From Hydnum rufescens UP504 (lineage: Eukaryota > Basidiomycota > Agaricomycetes > Cantharellales > Hydnaceae), in NCBI GenBank assembly GCA_014904985.1, contig MU128924.1, forward strand, positions 13,149 to 77,148: a stretch of DNA of 64,000 nucleotides, read 5' to 3'. Below the pieces are notes generated by a model, which searched no databases, was not told where the DNA came from, and worked only from the letters and a program-made list of their open reading frames with translations. Below, one piece after another: positions 10,461 through 22,602 of the stretch. The stretch's first letter is position 1; each line of letters begins with the position of its first letter. A program made the position numbers and the translations under genes.

Positions 10461-11610
10461 GTTACAAGTCATACTCATAACCTCACTTACATATGCAGAA
10501 TAACAAAGCCAATCGCACCATCACATGACCTTCCCCTTGCCGCCATTGTGCCTTCCTCTTTCAGCACTTCCTATTATATACATCCCTCCTTTATTCAACA
10601 TCCCTTTATTCATAAACCCTTTTGATCTCTAGAAGTATAAGTATGGATGCTGCAGTTCAGGTTTAAACCTGTGGAACCTGAGTTTAAACCTGAACCTGAC
10701 CCAGGTCAGGTTCCATTGGGGTCAGGTTTCATTTTATTTTCTTCAGGTCAGGTTCAGGTTTTGCCCTTGCCCTGAATCCAAAAACCAGTCTGAAACCAGG
10801 TTTAAACCTGAACCTGAAAGGTAGTGTGTAGGTTCCATTCCATGTAAATTGACCATGATTCTGGCACCAAATCTGGCAATTTACACATGTGACTATAGTT
10901 CTGGAGTCAGAAGTCACATGACTTGGCCATCAAATGAGGTAATTGGTGCAGGTCACAAGTCACATGACAGAATGTAGTGACTAAATACCATCTCCAGAAG
11001 ATGTGTGAGCAGTAAATTGAAGTGAAAGGGGGCTAGGAAGGAGATGTGGATCTAAAGCAGGATGTAAAGGGAGTGGCAGAGGCAGAGACTTGAGCAGAGG
11101 GTGTAGATATTCTGTAGTACCCCTGAAAATGTTGGCTTCCCTCATACCTCAGGTTTGAGGTTTAAACCTGAACCTGACCTGAATGAGACCAAACCTCAGG
11201 TCAGGTTCAGGTTTTGCCCTCATGGGTGATTTTGGAACCTGGTCAGGTTTAGGTTTTGCCCAAATTGGGCAAAACCTGACCAAAACCTGACTGTGGCAAC
11301 CATAAGTATAAGTAGTTACTTGATGTACACTTGCTCTTTAGAAGATCGAGAATATATTGTCAACCAATTGATTTATCCTTTTGCGATCTCAGTTATTGCT
11401 TGCAACTCTCATCTTTAACCTTCACATATTAACTCTCAAGAAGCTGGTCTTCCTTGTATGTACTCATCTCTCGTGACCTTATGTAATCCCTGCTTCACAA
11501 CTCTCTCGTCAATTGCCTTAAGGGCATTTCCTTGTATTCAACTCAATTATGTAATCGTACCTCTCATCTCAAGTACAACCCTTAACAATCCTCATTACAT
11601 TCACATGCAG
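10461..11610 (+). repeat. Presumed 3' LTR of the Gypsy element, split by a nested insertion
   Basis: A purine-rich tract (about 10450-10458) is followed by TGTTAC, as expected for a polypurine tract and LTR start. A TATATA-like segment lies at about 10573. The LTR-like sequence is interrupted by an insertion at 10644-11303, resumes at about 11304, and probably ends near 11590-11610 (CCCTTAACA). No second LTR is present in the window to confirm the borders, so both ends are inferred. Confidence 0.45.
10644..11303. mobile_element. hAT-like MITE nested in the LTR
   Basis: The insertion is flanked by copies of AAGTATAAGTA at 10633-10643 and 11304-11314. It has imperfect terminal inverted repeats (left TGGATGCTGCAG, right complement TGGTTGCCACAG). 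Its subterminal regions are full of short motifs related to CAGGTTTAAACCTG and CAGGTCAGGTT on both strands. Many short subterminal repeats plus a target duplication of about 8-11 bp fit a non-autonomous hAT element. There is no transposase frame. Confidence 0.6.
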
Positions 11611-11689
11611 GATGAGTGATCTACTCAACAATCAGATTGTCATCAGCAAGAGCATATCCAGGTATAGAAAACCCATACTTGTTTCCATG

Positions 11690-12090
11690 TATATCCACAC
11701 TGCTTCAGCCCATGAACAATGGTGTCACAGCTGATGAATACAGTACACCAAGAACTCACCCCAAATTATCTTTCACATATATGTCAGGTTGAAGTTCTAT
11801 AAGAGATTCAAGATGCTTACATAGGGTAAATGAGCACATCTATACCACGAGACCCAGAACATACATCCAGTTGCATTGAATTCAATATCCTAGGACATCC
11901 AGGGGCTAGTGCTGGTCTCAACACTTGGCCATAGACATTCCAATTCTGGCACACATGATAGATTGTCCTGAGCCCAAGGTGTGTGACATCTCTAATTTGG
12001 GATGGCCTCATTCCATTATCAAGCATTGTAGCAAGAAGGACTTTCTGCTCATTTGGGATATGGCATCAGTTTCCCTTGATGGGAGGCAGC
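11690..12090 (-). pseudogene. Tc1/mariner (IS630-like) transposase N-terminal relic
   Basis: The minus-strand frame at 11817-12026 reads like a helix-turn-helix transposase N-terminus, with GMRPSQIRDVTHLGLRTIY followed by an RPAL...GCPRIL linker. It is followed by broken segments resembling the start of the catalytic region (about 11700-11815). The DDE catalytic core is absent and no terminal repeats were found. Identification rests on memory of the basidiomycete IS630/Tc1 family pattern. Confidence 0.5.
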
Positions 12091-12094
12091 AATC

Positions 12095-12240
12095 AAGCTG
12101 GCCGGCAACTTCCATAGGACCCCGGAACCCATATCACGAGAACCCATTCAATCCCTGGGGCAAATCTTAGGAGCTCGCGCATCTCACGAAAATAAAAATT
12201 GCCTATCGATTCGAGTTCAGCTCTAATACAGTAATAAGAT
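12095..12240. repeat. Dispersed repeat, copy A
   Basis: The segment containing AAATCTTAGGAGCTCGC and CCTATCGATTC reappears at about 50255-50345 with similar spacing. The sequence is non-coding. It may be a short interspersed element or a fragment of a larger one. Confidence 0.5.
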
Positions 12241-13305
12241 ATATGGGGGGATGCTAGATGATAACATGAAGATCCAAGGGGGGGAGGTGTTCGACTCTTA
12301 AGTCGACACCCAAAGCCACAAAGCCATACATCGGTCTCTGGAAATGTGCTAGAAATGTCCAAAAAATCCCCGATGGAGGCATTTGGGTTTCTGAAGCGAG
12401 TCTTCCCGGACGGAGTGTGGTACAGTACGTGTTAGGGGCGGATACCCATACCGCCAAACGGCCGCATTGCAGGGATGAATGCAGCACCAGTGCCCTGATA
12501 ACGAAGAATCATCCCTTACCTATGCCAATCCTCTTGGTTTTCCCATTTTGACGCCCAAGCTGCTTGGCTACCCTCTCGACGTTCAGTGCATATTGAGAGA
12601 GCTGAAGAAATATTGAATTTGCACACCGCGAGTGTGACCATACTTTCGAAAGTAGCGCCCAAAGAGAAAAGGCACTCACAGGTCTATTCGCATCTGATAT
12701 CATCGAGATCACAGAAACAAAAATGGAGTTGTCATACCCAACTAGAACAGCCCGAGACACCCTCCACACCCATCCTAACACTGTACCTCATTCACTGAAG
12801 GCCTGAAATCAACTTCACCCTCGTACTATCTTCATGTGGAGGCAGGATTCCCATCCTGTTGGAGGGTTCCAGGTGGCAAATACTTCGGGCCTCAGACTTG
12901 CGGCAACCGTGGCGTCGTGCCCATATTGCCGAAGAATTTCCAGCGGAATTTCGGAGGCGTTCTAATTGTCACCGTTCCTGACAGATTCTGTCGGAGCCAC
13001 CGGAAGCATATTTCGTGAATGCAAATTGTATACCCCAGAGGAAGAGACGGTCCTGGGGACACGAATGCTCTCCGATTTCGGCTTGCTTGGGCGGTCCAGG
13101 GAACGTCTCTCGCCTCCTGGCAATGTGTCCGGAAGTCTGAGGCCATCGAGGCTGTTTCCCGAGCATCCGGATCTTCCAACTTCTTATACCGTACGGGGTA
13201 ATTGTGAGAATACCTGAGATCCGTAAACCCCAGAGAAATTTCGAGGGTGGGCACCTGTTCTTATATCCCTATCTACTGGTTGTGACTTTCCTTCCCACGT
13301 CCCCA
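12241..13305. other. Region upstream of the hydrolase; no gene recognised
   Basis: Minus-strand open frames at 12509-12781 (90 codons) and 12892-13254 (120 codons) have plausible amino acid composition but no motif I know. The 3' part must hold the promoter of the plus-strand hydrolase. A divergent minus-strand gene cannot be excluded. Confidence 0.25.
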
Positions 13306-15255
13306 ATGTCTCTTAGCAATTCAGCCGTACGCCCTAAGGAGGCTGACACCTACGCTCCTCCCAACCCAATCCTTCGCTTCCCAGCAATAAATACTCGTCC
13401 AACCTACTCCCCCATCCTTACCCCACCTGCCGTACCGTATGCCTTGCTCCCGACATTGCCTTATGGACCCCGCGAGCAGTCTTCTTTGCCACGCAGTCTG
13501 AGTGCCACCCACATCTTATCAACACACATCGTCACCGCCGCATGGCCGCGTGCACCATCAGATCGTTTCATCGAGTCGGAACACGAGCCTCCACAAAACG
13601 AAAGCAAGCAAGGATCGCAAAGCACGTATTGTGCGAGAGTACGAGTATTTGGATGCTGGAAGGAAGGCCTTTGAAAGTAGAAACCAGCGTGTGCCGAAGC
13701 GCGAAGAAGTTCTTTATAGTGCGTTCAACAGGTACAGACGCAAGGGTCCGTGGCTCCCGGATGGCCTGACTCTCGTTGTTACTCATGCCGTCGGATTTCC
13801 CAAGGAGGTACGCACTCTACCTCATTTTCATGCTTCATCATTAGCGGACCGGAAGCTTGACAGTTCCTCTTCGCGTTTGCGTAGATATGGGAGCCTGCAT
13901 ATGCTAAAATCGTGGAACAAACGGAGCTTCTGGAACTGTCCGGGTGAACGAAATCTGGGCGTACGAGAATCCTAATCATGGCGACAGTGCCATCATCAAC
14001 GCTGGAAAATTCGGTGTCCTTTGTGCGTCAATCCGCCGGTTCATTATAGATGCTGTCGCCGGTCTGATAACTACGAATAGCTGCCTGGGAAGACAAATCG
14101 CGAGATGTCCTCCATTTCTTATTACATTACCTTCCCGTTGATCCTGTGTCGTCGGCCGATCTCCCTCTGCATCTTCCGCGACTTCCTGATGCAGTTGCGG
14201 AGGCACGAAGACAACGTGGTTTTGTCGGGGAGCGCACTCTCGTTGGATTGGCTCACAGCGCCGGTGCTTCAGCCCTGTGCGTGATATAAACTATGTACGA
14301 CCATGGGGATACTGAAGGGATGTCTTTAGGATCAGGGCGGCGATCTGGGAGCCCAAGCTGTTTCACTCCCTTATCGCGCTCGAGCCAATCGTAGTGATGA
14401 ATGGAAAGAGTACGTTGCCCGTGTACGACTCGTGGATCACTGGTGCTCTTGGCAGGCGGGCTAAGTGGTCTTCTCGGTATGTTGGGATATCCTCTCTTCA
14501 CCTGTCGTACGCTAAGCCGGATTCAACAGGACCGAGGCGTATAATTCATACAAGGCCTCTCCATCATTTTCGTACTGGGACCCTACCGTTCTTGAGACGT
14601 TCATAAAATATGGCATTATGGAGGATGACGAACGTGCCCGACGCTGTGAAGCTCAAGGGACCCGTCTTCCTTGTGCGTATTCCTTCATTCGTAGATCCCT
14701 CGGGGTTGTCCCCAGAAGACTGGCTCCTTATCTCTCGCCTTCTCTTGAATATCTCCTAGGAAGCTAGTCTCTTTCAGAACGGGTGTTTTCAGAGGAAACA
14801 TACGAACAATTGGCAATCCTCAATAAAGACATCGAAGTCAGATTCATCTACAGCGGCAAGATGACTGCTGCGTGAGTGTCTGCATTCCATTTTTGGTTTC
14901 TTCCTCTTCTGACTGATGCCATTGATCTTGCTTGGCGTGCACTCAGGACGGCTGGTGAGGTATCCACTGCTCATGTCGCATGGAGAAGGCCGGAAAACAC
15001 TTCGAATATTAAGATTTCCGCTACCCATCTGGTTTGTCCCATAAGCTTATATCGCGTAGAGATCCATCTTGACGTCTTCGTCTCACTAGATGGTGCAAGA
15101 ATCCCCAAGCAAAGTTTGTGCGTAGCCGGCTTATCTGATTTGATTCGTCGCCTCCGTGCAGTCCCCACTAACGCGCTGCACCCGTCATTTTAGCCAAAGC
15201 CATTGTGCAGTTCCTCCAACGGAAGTATGCCTCATCCAGGGAGGCAAAGTTGTGA
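13306..15255 (+). CDS. Alpha/beta hydrolase, LPX1-like, with C-terminal PTS1-like AKL
   Basis: This gene resembles the fungal alpha/beta hydrolases related to yeast peroxisomal lipase Lpx1. The start at 13306 gives a Pro-rich N-terminus (MSLSNSAV...). The core begins with GLTLVVTHAVGFPKE, the oxyanion-side strand and loop. The nucleophile serine lies in LVGLAHSAGAS (about 14255-14270) and the likely catalytic histidine in ATHLMVQESP near the end. I placed exons 13306-13807, 13885-14022, 14081-14276, 14330-14476 and 14530-14672, with further exons to 15255. The last residues, AKL, fit a type 1 peroxisomal signal. Single-base frameshifts interrupt it in an A-run at about 13599, a G-run at about 13943 and probably a G-run near 14783. 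The junction after 14672 also did not resolve. It converges with NUS1 downstream. The gene is either a young pseudogene or affected by sequence error. Confidence 0.75.
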
Positions 15256-15828
15256 GGGAATTGGATTCATGCTATCTCCTATGGCTTTCACAGGAAGTAA
15301 GGTGCAATATTTCATTTGGGAACATTTTCCGGCAGGGCTATCCCAGGTTGCCTACTATTTTTCGGTTTCCCATCCATCTCTGGACTCTACCCCCGTTTCA
15401 ATTCCTCTCTAGACTTCACGTTCCAACGCATTTTTATCATAGAATCGTATAAACACTTTCCCATCATGTTATCCTTGTACAGTACTGGGTCAATGTATGA
15501 TAACATGGCATCACTACCACAGGATGCATACTATACAGTCTATACCGCCCAAGGGCGGCGCCGTTGAGGATGCCACGCGTCCGAAATAAATTCGCATGAG
15601 ACAGGTGATTGTATACTGGAGCAACGGTACGCGGTCAATCGGCCAACCCTGTCGTACTCCCTTGCTCTCTTGTTGTATTGTCTTTGAAGGCCAGGGCCTC
15701 AAAGAGGCGATGCTGTAATTTATACATGCATATAATGCCACTTTTGAAAGTACGTATTGCTGACTAGGTCATAGCGTACATGGATATGCTGGGTGACATG
15801 AACTGCCTCTAGAAGGAAACAATAATGG
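15256..15828. other. Intergenic, between convergent genes
   Basis: This is the shared 3' flank of the hydrolase (+) and NUS1 (-). I see no gene or RNA feature. A CGCCCAAGGGCGGCG palindrome at about 15547-15561 is the only local structure noticed. Confidence 0.4.
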
Positions 15829-17002
15829 CTACTTCCCTTCTCTCATCTCTGCAAGCGCATATTCATCCAATGCGGCCCTGAATGCCCACTCATCAATCGG
15901 CACGTAAGCTTCCCTCTGTATTCCAAAAAGTGATGATAAGGTCTGTGGTGGTGTTGTGTGGCTATCATTTTTGCCATTACAAAAAAATAGCAATGAATCA
16001 AAAAGCCACTGATGGAGAGAGAGCGTAAAAATGAAATGAACTGACTGGATCTCCGTCAACCGGAGTTGCCACGGCGGGAATCCATCAAGCGATCGGTCTA
16101 TCCTCGTCGCGGCACTGTTCAAGTTGTGAACAATCAGGAAATCGGGGGTTGGGAAGTCAGCTGGACAGTGGATATATATATATGGCAAAAGGAAAGCGAA
16201 AAATCATCAATTCACAGTATCCAGTGCAGAAAGTTTTTTTTTAAATTTAAATTCGAGAGTGGGAGGTGGGGAAGGAAGCGCACCTGAAAAGGATTTCATC
16301 CAGTTGGGAAACTGTTACATTGGGAGGTCGTATTGATGATATCGAAAGTCGCTGTTTTGCGCCGCGGACGGCCGCGGGATGCTGCGAGTGGGATTGTGCA
16401 ATTAAACGCGCTGCGTGCGCGATGGCGGGAAAGCCGTTGGAAGATGAGATTATGTGTAGTCGCACGGAGCACGGTGGAGATGATAGTGCTGAAGCAAAGG
16501 GAGGTGGGACACATGGGTCAGAGTGTGTCCCTGGGTGTGTTGTCCACGAACGAGTCTTGTGGAGAGCAGCAGATTGTGGTGTGGAATCGTCCAAGTGTCC
16601 CGAGAATAGGCGTGCCCAGTCGACATTCGAGTTCACACGTGTGGTTCTTGAGAATCCCTACCATGGTGAGTGAGAAAAATGGTGAGTCTCGATATCACGA
16701 CACAGCCTACCCTGTCTGTCGTACACCGTAAGAGTCTCAATGCCAATTTCGCTTGACCAGCCCGCAACCCGTCTAGTAGATTCTAACAGAGCGTGCAGTC
16801 CCTCTTCCTCTAGCTCCATCCTCCCAGTGTCGCGAGGCAGACATCGGAGCACGAGGGCCAAGTGCCGTGGGTGTTGTCTTCGAGGGTAATGCAGTGGCTT
16901 GGGCTCACTGGTGCAAATGGTCTTGTACGCGTATAATACGAATTGGCAGAGAGAGAAAATGGCATGAGAGACTATGAGAGCGACATTGTGCCACAGAGCC
17001 AT
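15829..17002 (-). CDS. NUS1: NUS1-like subunit of dehydrodolichyl diphosphate synthase
   Basis: NUS1 pairs with a cis-prenyltransferase at the ER to make the polyprenol precursor of dolichol. The start at 17002 gives a short N-terminus with a hydrophobic segment (about residues 5-26), as expected for the membrane anchor. PRHLALVL follows, then a GWSSEIGIETLTVYDRQG strand, typical of the NUS1 fold. Downstream segments are QLDEILF (about 16290), PDFLIVHNLNSAATR and GFPPWQLRLTEI (about 16050-16150), and a last exon ending in RAALDEYALAEMREGK at 15829. The family lacks the catalytic motifs of the active subunit. Introns are evident near 16640-16720, 16150-16270 and 15930-16035. The phase does not close at the first and second junctions, so a small indel or an unrecognised intron remains. 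Upstream, the minus-strand cytochrome b2 gene ends 580 bp away. Confidence 0.75.
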
Positions 17003-17581
17003 ACACGCGTCCCAAAAACAAAAAAGGCTTCCGTAATTTGAAGCGTGTCAAGCGGCTTGTACGGCCCGCGCTCTGCCTGCTGTCGCCTGCCTGGCAAACG
17101 GTGCTCGATAAAGACCGATGAATTCTTCCAGTTACCGTCTATCTGTCTATCTATGCTAACCGGACGCGCCGTTGCCCATTCACCCCACCAATCCCACGAA
17201 GCCTGTGCCCAAGCCTAGATGAACATCATGAGCCATGCACCACTCGCTCTATTTGTCTTAGAGACCAATTCCCCTGATTGTTCCTGCGATTCATGCATAG
17301 CACCCCAAACGCACACGTTTTTGGACGCTTCGGCTACTGAAGGGCCGCCTCAACTCTAAATGTTTCCATTGAATCCGGCACACAGTTATCTGCCTCCAAA
17401 AACCTATGCCTTAACATCCCGAGTTGAGGATCCCTATTGCCCCAAAAACTCACACCCCGAGTGTCGCGAGAAAAAGGAAATAATCCTCTATTGCGCAACT
17501 ACGGCTAAAAAGACAACGGGAATGATGGAGGATTCGGTACGAGTCCATATGTGCCCAGGAGTCTCCCAAATTACTTCTGGT
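17003..17581. other. Intergenic, upstream of NUS1
   Basis: No gene is recognised. The stretch contains the NUS1 promoter side and the 3' flank of the cytochrome b2-like gene. A plus-strand frame at 17360-17614 has no recognisable motif. Confidence 0.4.
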
Positions 17582-19384
17582 TTACAACTTCGATCGTACC
17601 GGCGAAGACGATGACGGAACTGGATCGTTCAGCAGAGGCATTAGCGCCTTGGTGTTGAGAAACTGAGGTCCCAGTTCTGCTATTGTGCGGGCCCCAATGA
17701 GACGCATCGTGGTCTCGATCTCATCCCGAAGAACTGACCATGCACAAAAAAAATCAACAAATTATAATCGAAGAATGGAGCGCCCGCCGGCGGGATGGGG
17801 AGAATACGCACTTTGTACGGCGGCTCTTACTCCTTCAGTCCCGTACTGTAGCGCATACATGAACGGTCGTCCGAGGGCCACCCCTCTCGCACCTAGGCAC
17901 AATGCCTTGACGACATCTGTGCCTCTTCTCACTCCTCCATCGACATAAATTTCCACGTGTGGAAGGGCGAAAACCCAGGGATGATCTCGTCGAAGCTCGA
18001 GCAATACATACAAGGCGGGAGGCGTCGTGTCAAGGGACCGCCCACCGTGATTCGAAAGCCAGATGATGTTCACTCCCAGGCTAATCGCCTTTAGTACATC
18101 TTGAACAGATTGGACACCCTTGACTCCGATGAGCATGTCGGGTTCCGGAGATTCATGTGGAGATGAGGAGGTGGGCAGTTGTGCTCGAATCCACGCTATG
18201 TCACTCCAATTCAGGTTTGCATCGATGTAGCCGGCCATTGCACGTCCAACTCCTGCGCCCTTGGAATCTGGCGCGGAGCCGCGGCCTCCGGCTACTCCTA
18301 AGTCCTTCGATCGGATTTAGAGTTTCATTGTCGTCGAGAGTGCGTAGGCGCTTACTAGGACGACTTCATTCTTAACTCTTTCATCTGCTTCACGCTTTCC
18401 TGGCCATGGAGCGTCGACAGTGAGAATGATGGCTTTGAAAATGCGAGCCCCGTTCTTTGGTGAACGCAGAGAAGCGACCTTTTTGATGAGAGCGGATGAT
18501 TTAGGGCGATCACGATTCATGTATAATTGGAAGAAGAAAGGTTGATTATCATGCGTTCGGCCACTGATTATATCGTCGAGACCTGCTGAGGCGTTTGTCG
18601 ATACCTAGTGGAGAGCCTGACGTTGAAGAGAGAGAGTTCATATATAAATTGGACGCACGGTGAAGGGAATTCCTTCGTGACCTGCACCTTCCGCGAAGCC
18701 CACCTCGCCCTGTGGATGCGAGAGTTTGGCCATGCCTGTTGGAGCAATCAAGAGCGGCAAGGCAGCGGGTGTTCCCCCGAGTATGGTGCTTGTGTCGACT
18801 TTGGTAACGTCCACCATGACGCGGGGAATGAGAAGAATGCTATTCCATGTCGCTCGGTTCAAGGCCAGAGCTGGTCATCCAAAACTTTTCCAGTCAGAAC
18901 AAGGGAAAAGCATTGGAAAGGTTATTGCGCCCACTTGACATATCCGTAGCCCCAGAGGAAAAATATGCCCATGCTTTAGGAGACGAGCGTTTCTCGTGCC
19001 ACGTCCTTGAATGACCATGCAGTTTGATGAAGAAGGATATGAAAAGAAGATCGCACACCTCAAAATCCAACAGCGATATCATCTGAGTGAAAGGTGGTAG
19101 CTTCACATTCGTTACCTGCAAAGGTGGAGTATGCGTCTTGAGCGATACGGTACTGGGCTCAACGGCCCCAGCTTCTTCTCTGATGGTAAATTATCCGCTA
19201 GAGCACTGGGAGGGTGGAGCGATTCGTATACTTCTGTGACATCCTGGCCAGCGTACTTCAGGATAATAGCAGCTCCACCAGGATGCTCCCCGAGAAATTC
19301 GGTGACATCGTACGCGAAGCCAGCGATAATGATCCAACAAGACTCCCGAGAATTGTGGCGTGCGACTTCCAGAGCAGAGAGCAT
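17582..19384 (-). CDS. Cytochrome b2-like FMN dehydrogenase ending in SKL
   Basis: The protein fuses a cytochrome b5 heme domain to an FMN-dependent alpha-hydroxy acid dehydrogenase, as in L-lactate dehydrogenase (cytochrome b2). Seven exons fit: 19384-19154, 19115-19059, 19005-18935, 18870-18659, 18604-18356, 18304-17812 and 17733-17582, giving about 487 aa. The heme-binding histidines lie in EHPGG and SLHPP. FMN and active-site motifs are FFFQLYMNRDR, GVKGVQ and LSNHGGRSLDT. The first intron is only 38 bp. One extra base in the AAA at 18990-18992 breaks exon 3; the partial copy at about 25240 lacks this shift. The protein starts directly at the b5 domain with no visible mitochondrial presequence and ends RSKL, a canonical PTS1. 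A peroxisomal lactate or glycolate oxidase-like role is therefore possible, but the substrate is not shown by the sequence. Confidence 0.82.
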
Positions 19385-20290
19385 TGGAACCTCTGTTCAC
19401 GGATCATAAATTTGCTTTTATATACACGAGTGAGGCCACGCCCGGCCCGCGGCCGCCATCTCCGAGCCACCTGAATTGCCTATTGTAGAAGGGTTACAGC
19501 CGTCCTCAGCCTCACGCCAGAGTACACGGTGTGTTCCCTCAAAAATTCATTTCGCAGAAAGGACAAATAGACTGGGGGAGAGCCAGCTAACCATCGGAAG
19601 AAAAATTCAACCTTGTCCTCACTTTCGACCATGAGGCTGGGGATGATCGAATATCAAGGAGAACCGAGTAATACTGTAGCCCACAACCGCTCCAACGTCG
19701 AATTAGTCGAAGTATTACACAATACTCACCCATAGAACAGTCACCAACATTAATGGGTGGCGAACACACCTGTATAAGTCATCACTGTTCCCTTAGACTG
19801 ATCACGAGTCTACTGTTCCCTGTATCCAGACTTATTGGTGATTCCCTGCTACAGTAATAGCCCTAGATCCCTCAGACCATACAGTAATACTGCATAACTT
19901 ATTTCAGACAACAAGAATTGGGATCAAGACAAGTCATCAGTGAAATACGCCAGATCCTGGATGATAATGGCCATTCTACTTGGAGAAGGGGGAAAATGGC
20001 AAGCTAACAATCGACCGAGTAGGAGTTAACGACCGATGGGTACAGGGTGCCAGCCCTGGCGAACGTTCTTCAGGGGTCAGACACAGCCGAATAGACGTTC
20101 CTGCTGCAGTGCCGGCATCGGCAACTTGCGCCACATACCAACCAATAGTCACTCCACAATGACTCAGGGTGCTGAGTTTATAAAGTAATTATCTCCAATT
20201 CAGGTGCCTGGGATCCCTTGTAGAACTTGGGAATCTCTGTCCCTTCTCTGCTCTCGTTAGATTCTTGCTCGCTGGACGTTTTCTACTCCT
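19385..20290. other. Divergent intergenic region
   Basis: This lies between the cytochrome b2-like gene (-) and MFS copy 1 (+), so it holds both promoters. Parts recur, diverged, at about 25800-26460 and 26920-27060 as the matching interval of the second duplication block. No gene is recognised. Confidence 0.5.
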
Positions 20291-22602
20291 ATGGTCTCCG
20301 AGAATGACCCCGAACGCACCCCACTGATCCAAAATGAGCCTCCTACGCCCTTTCCATGGCGCCCTGCATCAGTTCTTTTCATGCTCACTCTAGTCCAACC
20401 CCTGGCGTTTGAGCTCATTTTCCCCTTCATCAGTGAGGTTTTGTTAGTATAATTTATCGAATCTCACAGAGCTTCCTAAGCCTCCTCTTAGACCAGATGC
20501 TTGTTGAGCTAGGGGTCGTGAACGATCCTGAAAGAGTCGGCTTCTACTCCGGTTTTATTGTCCGTGCTTCCTATGAGCTTTGGCGTAGCCTGCCTCTCAC
20601 TCCGTGTCACTCGCCAACGAATCTTACATAGGAATCCATTTTTGGCGTTATGAGTTTTCTTGCGAGTATGTACCAGAGCCGTTCTCTATTGTATCCTGCC
20701 GCTTAAATAGCCGACTGTTGGCTTGCAGTCTTGCCCAGTAGCTATGCATCTGATCGCATTGGCCGCAAGCCTGTCATCCTTGGTGGTACGACAGGCTTAG
20801 CGGTCTCCATCGTTTCGTTCGGAATGAGTCGGACCTTCTCAAGTTTGGTACTCAGTCGCTGTATTGGTGGAGCCCTTGGTGGCACCTTCACGTAAGTGAT
20901 ATATAGATTGCTAGATTGTGCGATTTACGTAATAACGCGACTAACACCTTATCACTCTATCTGATAGTGCCATCAGGACAATGGCGGGGGAGATTACTGA
21001 TCGGTGCGTTTGCTGACTTCCACATTCCACGCTCTTTCTTCGGTTATAACTCAAAGCGTCCCTCCTCCCTACAGATCAAATCAAGATATTGCCTATAGTG
21101 GAATGACCATCACCTATCGCCTGGGCCAGATCATCGGTCTTCCGCTGGGCGGTTTCCTCGCTCACCCCGAACGGCAATTTCCAAACACATTCTTTGACGG
21201 GCCATTCTGGCGGAAATATCCTTTCGTTTTACCGTGTTTTGTTGGCGCAGCGTTTGCACTATTTGCTGTGGCCTTGGGCAGTATTTTTTTAGCAGAGGTA
21301 CGTTGTGGCACCCCTTCATCAAGCCCTCCAGTTTAATCATTTGCCATCGATAGACTCTCCCGTCTGAAGTGCAAAGCAGAAAGAAGCTCGCGAGGTCTCG
21401 CACAACTTCCGTGTCAACTATGGTGGATGGAGAGCTTTCTCTACCTCTCCGCAGTGACCAAGACCAATACGGCAGTATAAACGGGAACCACAATCAGCCG
21501 TCAAATTCGAACTCAAAGCTCGATCACCGGTCTTCACCAGAGGAAATCCCATCTCTATTCTCAGTGCTGACAAAAGACATCGTGGCTCTGATGATTTCGA
21601 ATTTTGCCATGTGCTTAGCGAGCGAAGTCTTGTTTACCTTGTATCCTTTATTTGCTTTCACACCTATTAAATCTGGTAGGTCTATCTTTCCTTCGGTCCA
21701 CGGTCTTTAGTAACTGTAATGTGATCAAGGTGGATTAGGCTTCAATGAAGCCCAGATTGGCGCGTATCTATCCGTTCGCAGCGTGATGCATGTAGCTACC
21801 ATGTTTCTTTTCACACCTATGCATCGCTGGATCGGCCGTTCCTCTGCCCTTCGACTTTATCAGCTTTGCATGGCGACGTGGCCATTGGTGACACTTTTCT
21901 ATCCATTGATGGGCTTCCTTGCTAAACGGGAGGAAGGCCCGTCCGGATCGCTATTCAATGGGGTTATGTTCGCTTTCTTCGTCATTTGGAGGTACGTCCA
22001 ACTCTGAAATAAATGCACCACTCTTCCGATCCTTTCTTATTCCTCAGTTTCGGTGGATTCTGCTGGACGTGAGCAACGCATATTGTCTCGATCCGATCTC
22101 AGTAAAGCCTAACCCTGAGATGTATGCATTTCCCGTTAGATGTACGAGCATGATGACCAATGATGCATGTCCATCGGCTGCAGCACTTGCAGCTGTCAAT
22201 GGTCAGCGCCTCCAATCTCACGTATGGCACTTCTCATCCTGACCTACATTTCTTGCGGGATGCAGGTGTCGTGCAAATGTCGACCATTCTTTCCCAAGCT
22301 ATCGCTCCTGCTTTTTGCACTTCTCTCTTCGCATACTCTATCAAAAGTGACCTTGCAGGGGGTCACCTCGTTTGGGTGGTCTGCTTTGTCATCAGTGTGT
22401 CTCGCCTTTCTATTCTTATTGTTATCACTTGTTTCTCAGGCGAGGTCGTCTCATAGCATGTGCTGGAAGCATACATTCGTTGTTCCTGAATGAAGCGACC
22501 AGCGATTGGCGGATGGAATTAGGGGATCACAGTGAGACGTCTAGTCTTTCAGGATCCGCATCGACGGTGATTGCGGACTCGACAACCGGCGTTTCCAACT
22601 AA
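20291..22602 (+). CDS. MFS transporter, copy 1 (intact)
   Basis: This is a DHA1-type major facilitator permease of about 535 aa. Twelve exons keep frame throughout: 20291-20432, 20492-20559, 20632-20665, 20729-20891, 20968-21003, 21075-21297, 21354-21675, 21730-21991, 22048-22068, 22140-22201, 22266-22394 and 22457-22602. The start is MVSENDPERTPLIQNEP, followed by TM1 (FMLTLVQPLAFELIFPFI). Motif A reads ASDRIGRKP between TM2 and TM3, and a glycine-rich TM5 segment reads LGQIIGLPLGGFLAHP. A hydrophilic central loop with SNSNSKLDHRSSPEE separates the two six-helix halves. The C-terminus is short and Ser-rich. Substrate is unknown; related mushroom proteins are usually called multidrug or general substrate transporters. 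It is the first of six related copies in the window and one of two on the plus strand. Confidence 0.88.

Noticed and set aside
12509..13254. Minus-strand gene divergent from the hydrolase
   Set aside because: Composition is plausible, but no motif, start context or splice pattern supports it strongly enough to list as a gene.
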